A DNA stretch of 26,848 nucleotides from Flavobacteriales bacterium UBA4474 (GCA_002389295.1 DGOE01000076.1:8650-35497), one strand, 5' to 3'; shown: positions 6,090 to 13,936, numbered from the stretch's first letter. Made by a program: numbers and translations. The notes: generated by a model not told the origin, from the sequence alone.

Positions 6090-7909
6090 GCAAAGGCACA
6101 CGCCCCATGCGACGGAAGTTTTCGTTTGACCTGAAAATGCTCCCCGGCGGACAGTGGCTCCGCAGGATGTGGTCCGGTGGCGTCGGGCCTTCCAACATGG
6201 TCATTATTCTGGCGGCTTTCATCGGCGTTGTGGCCGGCATGTTGGCTGTTGTGCTGAAAAACGGGGTGGGGTGGCTGAGACAATTGCCCTGGATTGCCAA
6301 TGGCGACCAAGGTGCTGAAATCCGTTTTTTCCTGCCCATCATCGGATTGATCCTGACCTACGTGCTGGTCAAACAGGTGTTTTCCAATCGGCACCCTGGC
6401 CCGGGCATACCGGCTACGCTGCACGCCATCTCGCGGATGCGGGCGCGCCTCTCGCGGATGTCCATGGTGAGTCCCGTGTTTGCGTCCTTCATCACGGTTG
6501 GTTTTGGCGGCAGCGCCGGGCTTGAGGCCCCCACGGTCCAAAGCAGTGCCGCCATCGCCAGTGAAGCAGCCGTGCGGTTCAAGCTCGACTACCGTCACCG
6601 CCTCGTGCTGATTGGTTGTGCCGCCACAGCCTCCTTGGCCGCCATGTTTCAGGCGCCCTTGGCCGCCATTGTCTTTGCCGTGGAGGTCATCATGATCGAT
6701 ATGACCACGGCCAGCTTGGTTCCCTTGCTCATCGCTTCGCTGTCGGCCCTGCTCACCACCGCCCTCTTTATCGACCCCAGCGAGCTGGTGCAAGCCGGCC
6801 GAAACCTGCCGGCTTGGGATGGCACCTTTCTGGCCTACCTGCCTTTTGCCATCCTATGTGGGCTGGCGTCGGTGTGGTTCAGCGCCGTATACCGAGGGAC
6901 AGGGCAGGTCATCCGAAAATTCAGGCACCCTGGCGCGCGGATCATCGCTGCGGGGTCCATCGTAGGTGGAGTGCTGGTCTTCTTTCCCTCACTCTATGGA
7001 GAAGGGTTTGACCTCATCAACGACCTGCTGCGGGGGCGTGTGGACCGGCTCGACCCCATTGGTCGCAGCGATTTCATCCCTGGCACCACCCCCAAGCTGC
7101 TTTTTGTGATGTGTATCCTGTGGTTGTGCAAGCCGGCCCTGACCGGGTTGACCGTGGGCGCCGGAGGGGTCGGCGGCATTTTTGCCCCCGCCTTGTTCAG
7201 CGGAGCGATGCTGGGTGGCATTTATTTGGCCGCCACGGACTTGGTACTTCCGGGTTGGCACCTGATTGGCGGGCACTTTGTGCTGGCGGGCATGGCGGGG
7301 TTGTTGTCGGGCATCCTGCGCGCTCCGCTGACTGCCATTTTCCTTGCAGCAGAAGCCAGTGGGGGCTACGACCTGTTCATCCCACTCATGATCACCAGCG
7401 CCATCGCGTTTCAAACCGCGCGGTGGATGCGGCCCAACAGCATCTATACGGAGGAGCTGGCCGAGCGCGGTGAGCTCATCACCCACGACAAGGACAAGGC
7501 TGTGCTGACCTTGATGAAGCTCGCAGAAGAAGTGGAGCGGGACTTCGACCCGGTTCAGCCTGACATGACTTTGGGTGCGCTGGTCGAGGTCGTTTCAAGA
7601 AGCAGGCGAAACATTCATCCCGTCCTTGACCCCGCAGGGAAATTGGTGGGCATCGTCCCCCTCGAGGAAATCCGCGGCGTCATGTTTGACCGCACACGGT
7701 ATGAGGAGCTCAGCGTCCGGGACCTCATGGTGGTGCCGGCCGCCACGCTCGAATTGGGCGAGCACATGGACCAGGTGATGGCGAAATTCGACCGCACCAA
7801 CGCGTGGAACCTGCCCGTGCTTGAAAACGGCCGCTATGTCGGCTTCGTGAGCCGAAGCAAGTTGTTTGGCGCCTACAGGGCCTGGCTGCAGGCCGTTTCA
7901 GAGGAATAA
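6086..7909 (+). CDS. CLC-family anion channel/transporter with C-terminal CBS pair
   Basis: A 607-residue integral membrane protein of the voltage-gated chloride channel (CLC) fold followed by two CBS domains (about residues 485-600, with VGIVPLEEIRGVMF and VGFVSRSKLFG). The family motifs are present: GPGIP at 105-109, GGSAGLEAP at 141-149 with gating Glu147, GVGGIFAPALFSGAMLGG at about 361-378, and Tyr454 near the end of the membrane part. By eye alignment to E. coli ClcA, Ser107 is replaced by Pro106 and the proton glutamate Glu203 by Val201, with Glu200 matching Glu202. Proline at this site favours nitrate over chloride in plant AtCLCa. The ATG at 6086 overlaps the phosphatase stop by 4 nt; an ATG at 6107 is an alternative. 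CBS domains often bind adenine nucleotides. Confidence 0.92.
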   Translation: MSKGTRPMRRKFSFDLKMLPGGQWLRRMWSGGVGPSNMVIILAAFIGVVAGMLAVVLKNGVGWLRQLPWIANGDQGAEIRFFLPIIGLILTYVLVKQVFSNRHPGPGIPATLHAISRMRARLSRMSMVSPVFASFITVGFGGSAGLEAPTVQSSAAIASEAAVRFKLDYRHRLVLIGCAATASLAAMFQAPLAAIVFAVEVIMIDMTTASLVPLLIASLSALLTTALFIDPSELVQAGRNLPAWDGTFLAYLPFAILCGLASVWFSAVYRGTGQVIRKFRHPGARIIAAGSIVGGVLVFFPSLYGEGFDLINDLLRGRVDRLDPIGRSDFIPGTTPKLLFVMCILWLCKPALTGLTVGAGGVGGIFAPALFSGAMLGGIYLAATDLVLPGWHLIGGHFVLAGMAGLLSGILRAPLTAIFLAAEASGGYDLFIPLMITSAIAFQTARWMRPNSIYTEELAERGELITHDKDKAVLTLMKLAEEVERDFDPVQPDMTLGALVEVVSRSRRNIHPVLDPAGKLVGIVPLEEIRGVMFDRTRYEELSVRDLMVVPAATLELGEHMDQVMAKFDRTNAWNLPVLENGRYVGFVSRSKLFGAYRAWLQAVSEE

Positions 7910-7935
7910 CCTATCGCTGGAGAGGAGAGGAATCC

Positions 7936-7983
7936 GGCCGACCACATGACAAAGGTCATGGGTGGGCCATGACGGAGGTCAGT
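7936..7983. promoter_or_regulatory. hairpin/tandem dyad between the CLC and peroxidase genes
   Basis: CATGAC-AAAG-GTCATG (7945-7960) is a perfect dyad that extends to a 33-nt imperfect hairpin (7936-7968) with GGCC/GGCC and ACC/GGT arms, one G-G mismatch and one bulged A. A second CATGAC with N4 and GTCA (7968-7981) starts 23 bp after the first CATGAC. No T-tract follows, so it is not a classical intrinsic terminator. Two TGAC-N4-GTCA sites on nearly the same DNA face, about 60-90 bp before the peroxidase start, would suit an activator of the Crp/Fnr type; an mRNA 3'-end structure for the CLC operon is the alternative. Confidence 0.45.
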
Positions 7984-8035
7984 CCCAACGGCCAAAGCTG
8001 GGGCTTCATTTACCGATGTACTAAATGACTTCGCC

Positions 8036-9433
8036 ATGTCAGATATGAAATCCCTCCCTCAACTGATGAACACCACAGCCGTTCTGGCCGTGGTTCTGCT
8101 TCTCGCCGCATGCAACCCCAGCAATTCCGTAAACCCGGAACCAGTGGGCAAGGACTTCCAGGTCCTCGCCACCATGATCGATGCGCTGGGCCAACAAGGT
8201 TATGCCAACCTGCACATGCCCGATCCACATCAGCTCTCCATGATCCCACAGGATGCCGCCAATCCCTTGACCTCCGACAAGGTCAACCTGGGACGGATGC
8301 TGTTTCACGAAACCGCGCTTGGCATGGATGCCGCCGAGGAATCCGGCATGGGCACGTTTAGTTGTGCCAGCTGCCACCATGCTGCTGCAGGCTTTCAGGC
8401 CGGCGTTCAGCAAGGCTTGGGAGACGGTGGTGTCGGCTTCGGCGTCAGAGGCGAAGGACGGCACATATCTCCAGATTACGACCCCCTCGACATAGACAGG
8501 CAGCCCATGCGGACCCCCACCGCCATGAACGGTGCATTCACGCCGGTCACGCTGTGGAATGGTCAGTTCGGTGCCAATGGACCCAACGCCGGGACCGAGG
8601 CCAACTGGACCGAGGGAACCCCCATCGCCGTCAATTACTTGGGGTACTCAGGCCTCGAAACACAGGCCATCGCCGGATTGACCGTACACAGGATGGCGCC
8701 AGACGCCGAGTTCTTTGAGCACATGCCAGCATACACTGCACTCTTTGATGCGGCATTCCCAGACTTTGCAGAGGACCAGCGGTACAGCGTGGAAACGGCG
8801 GGCCTGGCCATCGCAGCCTATGAGCGGACCATCATGGCCTCTGAATCACCCTTCCAGCAGTGGTTGAGGGGTGAGCACACCGCCATGACCGAACAACAGA
8901 AAGACGGGGCGATCGTGTTCTTTGGGGCGGCCAACTGTGGCACCTGCCACAATGGTCCCGGACTGACCGACGGCGGCTTCCATGCCTTGGGCATGCCCGA
9001 TATGCCCGGCATCGAAGTGTTGGACGCCAGCGAGGAGACCTACGGGCTGTCCGGTGCTGACCTGGCCTTGGGTCGGGGTGGATTCACCGGAGAGGAGGGT
9101 GACAAGCACGCCTTTAAGACGCCTCAGCTGTACAACCTCAAGGACAGCAAGTTCTATGGCCACGGCGGCACGTTCTACAACCTGGAGGATGTGATCCGGT
9201 ACAAGCTCTCCGGAGAATGTGGCAAGCCGGAAGCTGAGTCCTTCCTCTCCGCCGATTACCAAGCGGTTGAACTCACCGAGCAGCAGGAAAGAGACCTCTA
9301 CTACTTCTTGGCGGATGCGCTCTATGACGGCTCACTGGACCGGTATGTGCCCAGCAGTGTGCTCAGTGGAAATTGCTTCCCAAACAATGATGTACAATCG
9401 GGCATTGACCTCGGTTGCAGCGAACCCGGCTGA
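8036..9433 (+). CDS. di-heme cytochrome c peroxidase (MauG/CcpA family) lipoprotein
   Basis: A 465-residue exported lipoprotein: hydrophobic segment at about 14-25 ending in the lipobox LLAAC (Cys26). Two covalent heme c motifs are visible, CASCH (110-114) and CGTCH (301-305), giving the two-domain layout of bacterial cytochrome c peroxidases. It would reduce hydrogen peroxide in the periplasm using electrons from small cytochromes; MauG-like relatives oxidise other substrates. Between the hemes lie the conserved blocks RTPTAMNGAF and LWNGQFG. The last segment has additional cysteines (near ECGKPE, NCFPN and LGCSEPG) that could form disulfides. ATG 8036 is used; ATG at residue 4 or 11 would still leave the signal. 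Its stop is 3 nt from the stop of the opposing protease gene. Confidence 0.92.
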   Translation: MSDMKSLPQLMNTTAVLAVVLLLAACNPSNSVNPEPVGKDFQVLATMIDALGQQGYANLHMPDPHQLSMIPQDAANPLTSDKVNLGRMLFHETALGMDAAEESGMGTFSCASCHHAAAGFQAGVQQGLGDGGVGFGVRGEGRHISPDYDPLDIDRQPMRTPTAMNGAFTPVTLWNGQFGANGPNAGTEANWTEGTPIAVNYLGYSGLETQAIAGLTVHRMAPDAEFFEHMPAYTALFDAAFPDFAEDQRYSVETAGLAIAAYERTIMASESPFQQWLRGEHTAMTEQQKDGAIVFFGAANCGTCHNGPGLTDGGFHALGMPDMPGIEVLDASEETYGLSGADLALGRGGFTGEEGDKHAFKTPQLYNLKDSKFYGHGGTFYNLEDVIRYKLSGECGKPEAESFLSADYQAVELTEQQERDLYYFLADALYDGSLDRYVPSSVLSGNCFPNNDVQSGIDLGCSEPG

Positions 9434-9436
9434 TCT

Positions 9437-11539
9437 TCAACGCAGGACCATCAGGCGCTTTACAACGCGCTGGCCCGCCGCATTCAACTCGACCAGGTGC
9501 ACCCCAGGTGCCAGGCCTTCGAGAAGGATGCGGCGGCCACCGTTTCCTCTGAATGCCTCTTGCTGCACAAGCCGACCCGCGGCGTCCCTGACATGCAAGG
9601 TGGCGCCTTCTCCAGACCAAAAAGCCTCGAGGGTAGCGTTCCCGCTGGTTGGATTGGGAAACAGATTCAAGCTCAGGTTCAAAGCAGACAGCGGCGATAC
9701 GAAGGTTTGCACATTGCCTGAAGCATCCACGCCGTAAATATTGATGTCGTCGAGGAACACGTTGTTGCCGCCTTTGGATTCGAACTCAAAGCGAATGAGC
9801 AGATTGGGAATCATATAGATTTCATTGTCTACCTCCTCGATGTGCCCGGTCCATTCCGATGTTCCCGAGGGGTAGAAGTTCCCGCCGTGGGGCTCGGCCG
9901 TAGGGAGGTCGATGATGCCTCGGTGAAACTGGCGTGTGTTCCAACTCTCTCCGCAGTCCTTGCTCACCTGCAGCTTCAGGCGATCGTCCGTTTCACCAGT
10001 CGCCCGGTGGCTGAATGCGTATTTGTACCCAATGAATAACGTGACCGCCCCTTCGGCATCGAAGGTGGTAGAGGTCATCCGCGTGATTTCTCCCCCTTCA
10101 TTTTGGCGGTTGCGCACATACATGGAGCGCGCACCGGAATATCCGGTGGTCTCTCTGATTTGCCAGGGTTGACCCGAGAGGGTGGATACACTCCACTGGC
10201 CATCGCTCCACGGACCTTGGCCTGACTCAAAACCCTCAAAGAGGGGCGCAGGCAACATGCCATTGTCAAGTACGCGGATTACAACAGGGTCCTGTGATGT
10301 CACCTGCCCCGTTTCATTTGATACCGTCAGGTACACCTCAAACTCTCCCGCCGTATTGTAGGTGTGAGAGGGGTTGCGGTGCACAGATTCGTTAGACCCG
10401 GTCAACACATTGCCGTCGCCGAAATCCCATGACCAAGTCGTCACCCCAAAAAAGCTGGCATCCGTGAATTGCACGGGGTCACCGAGACAGATCTCCCTGC
10501 GGTCCGCCGAAAAAACCGCCTTGCACAACAGCTCTTCCTCAAATACTCCCGTATCCTCAAGGTTCTGAGCTGTCCATAACTCATCCCGGTCCGCGATGTC
10601 GTCGTTCAAGGCTGCCCGCATCCGGGCGCGCTGTCCCATGGTGTACATGCGGCTGCAATAGCTGTACTCCATGTAATTCTGGATGTTGTCCAAAGAGCCG
10701 CAGGTGGTTCGCTCGGGGTCGCATAAACCGACTGGACTGCCCAAGCATAGGGGCGTGTCATCCACCCCGTCGTCAATGTCGCAGTTGTCTGCTTCATTGG
10801 GGTTGTTCGAACTCCCCCAAGTGTGCGGCAGGTTCAACCAATGTCCGCACTCATGGGTCAGGGTCCGGCTGCGGTAGGGGTTGCTCGTTCCTATGCTCCC
10901 GACATAATCGTGGCGGAGGACGATGCCATCCGTGCCCGCTCCCCAATCCGATGGATAGTTCGTGTAACCCGCCGCACCCGCTGCACTGGCCGCCACGTAG
11001 ACATTCATGTAGCTGTTGCGCGGCCAATGGATGAGCTGCTTCATCTCATTGTTGCCTTCGTAGGTCAATTCACTCTCGATGCGGTTGATGCCCGAATGGC
11101 AGTCGCCATAGGGGTCGCGCTTTGCCAGGCGAAACTCGACATCGATGTCGGCCGCTACATCCACAAAGCCCGCTACAATTTGATTTGTGTCCGCATTGAG
11201 TTTTCTGAAATCGGCATTCAACACCGCCATGGCGTCATGAATCTGCGCATCGGAGATGTTCTCCTCACCATTGTCGTGCACCACATGAAACACAACAGGA
11301 ATGATGTAAAGCTCATTGTCCTCACCTCCACGCTGCAGAAGGGCCTTGGCGGCAGCGCGCGTGCCTTCCTCAGCAGCCTCGCGGGCGGGGCCTGCAGCGG
11401 GGTATGCGGCGTCAAAACTATCCTGTGCGTTTGGTTGTCCGCAGGGAAGTGGGGTTTGGCCAAAAGCCGTCAAGCCGCACATTACGGCGAGAATCAAGAC
11501 CACTGTGGTCCTGATGCTGGAGAGAATGGGAGTCAACAT
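9437..11539 (-). CDS. secreted M43 (pappalysin-like) metalloprotease with PKD domain and T9SS sorting domain
   Basis: A 700-residue exported protein. Signal peptide at 1-28 (ending TAFGQ). The zinc motif HECGHWLNLPH lies at 229-239 (HExxHxxxxxH) with a Met-turn block NYMEYSYC at 288-295, as in M43 peptidases, preceded by the usual YIIPVVFHVVH block at 78-88. A PKD domain follows (about 340-425, with TWSWDFGDGN), then a jelly-roll-like region (about 435-605, with FLDDINIYG), and a C-terminal type IX secretion sorting domain (about 625-700, with LFPNPTSG and GVHLVEL). The protein is expected to be exported by the Sec and type IX systems to the surface or medium and to degrade protein substrates. 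Position 8 of the zinc motif is Asn rather than the usual Gly. Confidence 0.93.
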   Translation of the reverse strand: MLTPILSSIRTTVVLILAVMCGLTAFGQTPLPCGQPNAQDSFDAAYPAAGPAREAAEEGTRAAAKALLQRGGEDNELYIIPVVFHVVHDNGEENISDAQIHDAMAVLNADFRKLNADTNQIVAGFVDVAADIDVEFRLAKRDPYGDCHSGINRIESELTYEGNNEMKQLIHWPRNSYMNVYVAASAAGAAGYTNYPSDWGAGTDGIVLRHDYVGSIGTSNPYRSRTLTHECGHWLNLPHTWGSSNNPNEADNCDIDDGVDDTPLCLGSPVGLCDPERTTCGSLDNIQNYMEYSYCSRMYTMGQRARMRAALNDDIADRDELWTAQNLEDTGVFEEELLCKAVFSADRREICLGDPVQFTDASFFGVTTWSWDFGDGNVLTGSNESVHRNPSHTYNTAGEFEVYLTVSNETGQVTSQDPVVIRVLDNGMLPAPLFEGFESGQGPWSDGQWSVSTLSGQPWQIRETTGYSGARSMYVRNRQNEGGEITRMTSTTFDAEGAVTLFIGYKYAFSHRATGETDDRLKLQVSKDCGESWNTRQFHRGIIDLPTAEPHGGNFYPSGTSEWTGHIEEVDNEIYMIPNLLIRFEFESKGGNNVFLDDINIYGVDASGNVQTFVSPLSALNLSLNLFPNPTSGNATLEAFWSGEGATLHVRDAAGRLVQQEAFRGNGGRRILLEGLAPGVHLVELNAAGQRVVKRLMVLR

Positions 11540-11647
11540 AAGCTTGCAGCGGAAAGATACACCTTCAAGTTGTGGACGTCCATCAGCCTGTGCCTAAGTG
11601 CGGGCAATGCGGGGAACAAGTCCGTGCAATGGGTAGCTTAGTCGTCC
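11540..11647. promoter_or_regulatory. divergent promoter region between protease and rhodanese genes
   Basis: This 108-bp gap separates two genes read away from each other, so it must hold both promoters. A perfect 10-bp palindrome TGGACGTCCA sits at 11573-11582. On the minus strand, TATCTTTC (11559 to 11552) is one base off the Bacteroidota -7 element TAnnTTTG, only 12 nt before the protease start. No convincing -33 element was found on either strand. Confidence 0.3.
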
Positions 11648-12133
11648 ATGGACCAACCACATATTCCTTCCTTTTCCTCAGCCATGCTCTTCGCCTGCAT
11701 CACTTTGGTTTCCCTCCAAAGTGCAGGATGTGATTCAGCCGGAACACCCATTGACGCGACCCAGCAGACGCAACCTGACCGCGGATTGGCGCGGGACATC
11801 AGCGACGTCGAACTCTTGGGTCTAATGTCTGAGCGCCCGGACCTGTTGCTCATTGACGTGCGCACCGCGCAAGAATGGGACGGTGGTCACATCGCAGGGG
11901 CCTGTTTATTGGATTTCCTGGAGGACGACTTTTCCGAGCGGGCCAAAAAACTGCCCAAAGACCGGCCCATCGCGTTGTATTGCGCCGCAGGTGGGCGCAG
12001 TGAAGACGCCATGTCTTTTCTGGCCAAATCGGGCTTCAAAGAGGTGTACAACCTCCGCGGAGGATTTTACGGGTGGGAAGATGCCGGAAGGGACATTTCA
12101 AACGATCCCGCGGTCGCTTTGCCTGCAGAGTAG
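11648..12133 (+). CDS. rhodanese-domain lipoprotein (sulfurtransferase)
   Basis: A 161-residue single-domain rhodanese. The N-terminus is a lipoprotein signal with hydrophobic core MLFACITLVSL and lipobox SAGC (Cys28), so the protein is tethered outside the cytoplasm. The rhodanese fold spans about residues 52-148: LLLIDVRTAQEWDGGHIAGA (67-86), the active-site loop YCAAGGRS with catalytic Cys112 (111-118), and VYNLRGGFYGW (133-143). The loop CxxGGRS is complete, so it is probably able to transfer sulfur from thiosulfate or persulfide donors, but the substrate is unknown. Single-domain rhodaneses are often annotated PspE- or GlpE-like. ATG 11648 was chosen because it gives a short n-region before the hydrophobic core; ATG 11684 is possible. 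The stop lies 10 nt from the gldH stop on the other strand. Confidence 0.88.
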   Translation: MDQPHIPSFSSAMLFACITLVSLQSAGCDSAGTPIDATQQTQPDRGLARDISDVELLGLMSERPDLLLIDVRTAQEWDGGHIAGACLLDFLEDDFSERAKKLPKDRPIALYCAAGGRSEDAMSFLAKSGFKEVYNLRGGFYGWEDAGRDISNDPAVALPAE

Positions 12134-12143
12134 CGGCAACCCC

Positions 12144-12620
12144 TCAGTCCAAAGCCCGGTCAAACAAGGCAAACCGGATGTCACTGATGCCCGGCAACGG
12201 ATCCTGACGCATGGCGTGCACGACATCCAACCGGTATGTCCCGGGCAAGGGAAAGGCCACGCCCTTCTTGTACCCTATGCGGTGGTCAATCCACCGGCTC
12301 CCTTTGCCATACCACTGGCCATCGGGGCCTGCCAAGGGGCACGCCAACGTGTCGGTCAGGGTGCGTCCATTGGGATAAGTCAACCGCACAAAGAGGTAGA
12401 CATTGGAGAACGGGTAGTCTCGGTTGTGGCGCAGTCCCAATTGAAGGTCGTGGCGGTGCTCGGGCGCTGCGACCTCAAAATTCAATCGCACGGTATCCGC
12501 AGATGACCATCCCTCGGCATCCAATGTCGCTGCATCCGAGGCCACCGGACCATTGCCACATCCGGTCAACATGCCCGCGGCCAGCGCGAAACCTGTCCAC
12601 ATGAAGAACATGCCCCTCAT
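12144..12620 (-). CDS. gldH: gliding motility lipoprotein GldH
   Basis: A 158-residue lipoprotein with lipobox LTGC (Cys21). The body matches GldH of Bacteroidota: YPFSNVYLFV (69-78) and LACPLAGPDGQWYGKG (92-107), followed by a beta-rich end with YRLDVVHAMRQDPLPGISDI. GldH is needed for gliding in Flavobacterium johnsoniae and is linked to type IX secretion; the biochemical role is unclear, and homologues occur in non-gliding species. The ATG at 12620 overlaps the ricT stop (ATGA), which supports this start over ATG 12611 and indicates coupling. The ricT-gldH order is, from general knowledge, common in the phylum. Confidence 0.86.
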   Translation of the reverse strand: MRGMFFMWTGFALAAGMLTGCGNGPVASDAATLDAEGWSSADTVRLNFEVAAPEHRHDLQLGLRHNRDYPFSNVYLFVRLTYPNGRTLTDTLACPLAGPDGQWYGKGSRWIDHRIGYKKGVAFPLPGTYRLDVVHAMRQDPLPGISDIRFALFDRALD

Positions 12621-13864
12621 GCGCTGGGTGCGTTGCCCGGACCTCGGCCCTTCCTGCGCTTTTTGCGGCGTTTGCCTCCTCCGCCCTGTTTCGATTCGCC
12701 GCCTCCGGACTTGGCTTGGTTCCCCCCCTGCCCTTTGCTTCTTCTTCTGCCGCCTTTTCTGCCCCCACCCCGTCCATCAAAACGGTTGACATCGTCTTGG
12801 CCGACCACGTCCCCATACAGGGCGTCTTCGGGGGCGGCCTCCTCTTGGATGGCATACCCTTGGAGGTCGTCGGGCTTCTCGCCACGGTCGTTCATTTCCA
12901 TGATTTTCCGGACATCCGCCAGGTCAATCGGAATGGGCGAAGTGCCCGGGTCGTCGAAATATTGAAACCACATCCTGCCACCGAAGATGTCGGTCTTGAA
13001 ATGTCCAGCCTTGCCCTTTCGGGTCATGAGCTTCGTGCTCGGAGGGGGGAATTCGGCCACCGCCTCCTTGTATTGGTCCAGCTCGAAATTCAGGCAGCAC
13101 TTGAGCTTACCGCACTGGCCTGCCAGCTTCTGGGGGTTCAATGAAAGCTGCTGGTAACGGGCGGCGCCCGTGGACACACTGCGGAAATCCGTCAACCAAG
13201 TGGAGCAACACAGCTCACGGCCACATACGCCGATGCCCCCGATGCGGGCCGACTCTTGTCGGGCGCCGATTTGGCGCATTTCGATGCGCACCTTAAACGC
13301 AGCCGCGAGGTCACGGACGAGCTCACGGAAATCCACGCGCTGCTCGGCGGTATAGAACAAGGTGCACTTGGACCCATCACCTTGGTACTCGACATCCCCG
13401 AGCTTCATGTCCAATTTGTGATCGGCGATGATGCTCCTGGCTTGTTTCAAGGTCTCTTTTTCGCGGTTGCGCGCCGCTTGCCAAGTGGAGATGTCCTCCA
13501 TCTCTGCTTTGCGGATGACCTTCTTGATTTCGTGGGTGTCCTTGACACCTTTGGCCTTCATCTGCGCCCGGACCAACTCTCCGGTCAGCGATACGACGCC
13601 CATGTCCTCGCCTGGCGTGGCGTCCACGACAGCCACGTCACCGGTCTGGACCCTGCGGCCTTGGCCAATGCGGTAAAACCCTTTTCTGCTGCGCTTGAAC
13701 CTGACCTCAACGATGTCAAAAGGGCGCTGTCCCTCGGGAATGGGCACCCCTTCGAGCCAGTCAAACACGGTCATCACATCGCAACCGCAATTGCCGCAAT
13801 TGCCATTTGATCGGCAACCCAGAGGCTTGCCATCCTCACCTTTCCTGCACGAGGCACATCCCAT
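12617..13864 (-). CDS. ricT: PSP1-domain regulatory protein RicT with Gly/Lys/Arg-rich tail
   Basis: A 415-residue PSP1 (RicT/YaaT-like) protein. The N-terminus is cysteine-rich (MGCASC, then CRSNGNCGNCGC), as in Bacteroidota RicT. The PSP1 core is at about 45-270 and carries GGIGVCGRELCCSTWL and QCGKLKCCLNFE, the Cys pairs tied to Fe-S binding in Bacillus RicT. From about residue 360 the tail is a low-complexity Gly/Lys/Arg segment with GRGGGRKGG and KRRKKRRKGRG, which could bind RNA. Bacillus RicT, in the Ric (Y) complex, affects RNase Y processing and biofilm/sporulation; the role here is inferred. The start at 13864 gives the usual MGC N-terminus; ATG 13879 would add MLTAK and places the start against a hairpin. 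The stop overlaps gldH by 4 nt. Confidence 0.88.
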   Translation of the reverse strand: MGCASCRKGEDGKPLGCRSNGNCGNCGCDVMTVFDWLEGVPIPEGQRPFDIVEVRFKRSRKGFYRIGQGRRVQTGDVAVVDATPGEDMGVVSLTGELVRAQMKAKGVKDTHEIKKVIRKAEMEDISTWQAARNREKETLKQARSIIADHKLDMKLGDVEYQGDGSKCTLFYTAEQRVDFRELVRDLAAAFKVRIEMRQIGARQESARIGGIGVCGRELCCSTWLTDFRSVSTGAARYQQLSLNPQKLAGQCGKLKCCLNFELDQYKEAVAEFPPPSTKLMTRKGKAGHFKTDIFGGRMWFQYFDDPGTSPIPIDLADVRKIMEMNDRGEKPDDLQGYAIQEEAAPEDALYGDVVGQDDVNRFDGRGGGRKGGRRRSKGQGGNQAKSGGGESKQGGGGKRRKKRRKGRGPGNAPSA

Positions 13865-13882
13865 CTTTGCTGTCAGCATCGC

Positions 13883-13903
13883 AGGTCGGGAACCGCCCGA
13901 CCT
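13883..13903. promoter_or_regulatory. perfect 8-bp hairpin/dyad in the ricT leader
   Basis: AGGTCGGG (13883-13890), a 5-nt loop, and CCCGACCT (13896-13903) form a perfect GC-rich stem in the holB-ricT gap. In the direction of transcription (minus strand) it is preceded by an A-rich run and followed by GCGATG rather than a T-tract, so it is not an intrinsic terminator for holB. On the plus strand it is followed by TATTT. It lies 18 nt before the preferred ricT start, where it could act as an RNA processing site, attenuator or protein-binding dyad. Its role is unknown. Confidence 0.5.
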
Positions 13904-13936
13904 TATTTCCGAAGATAACGCGTTGCGCGCTCTCGC

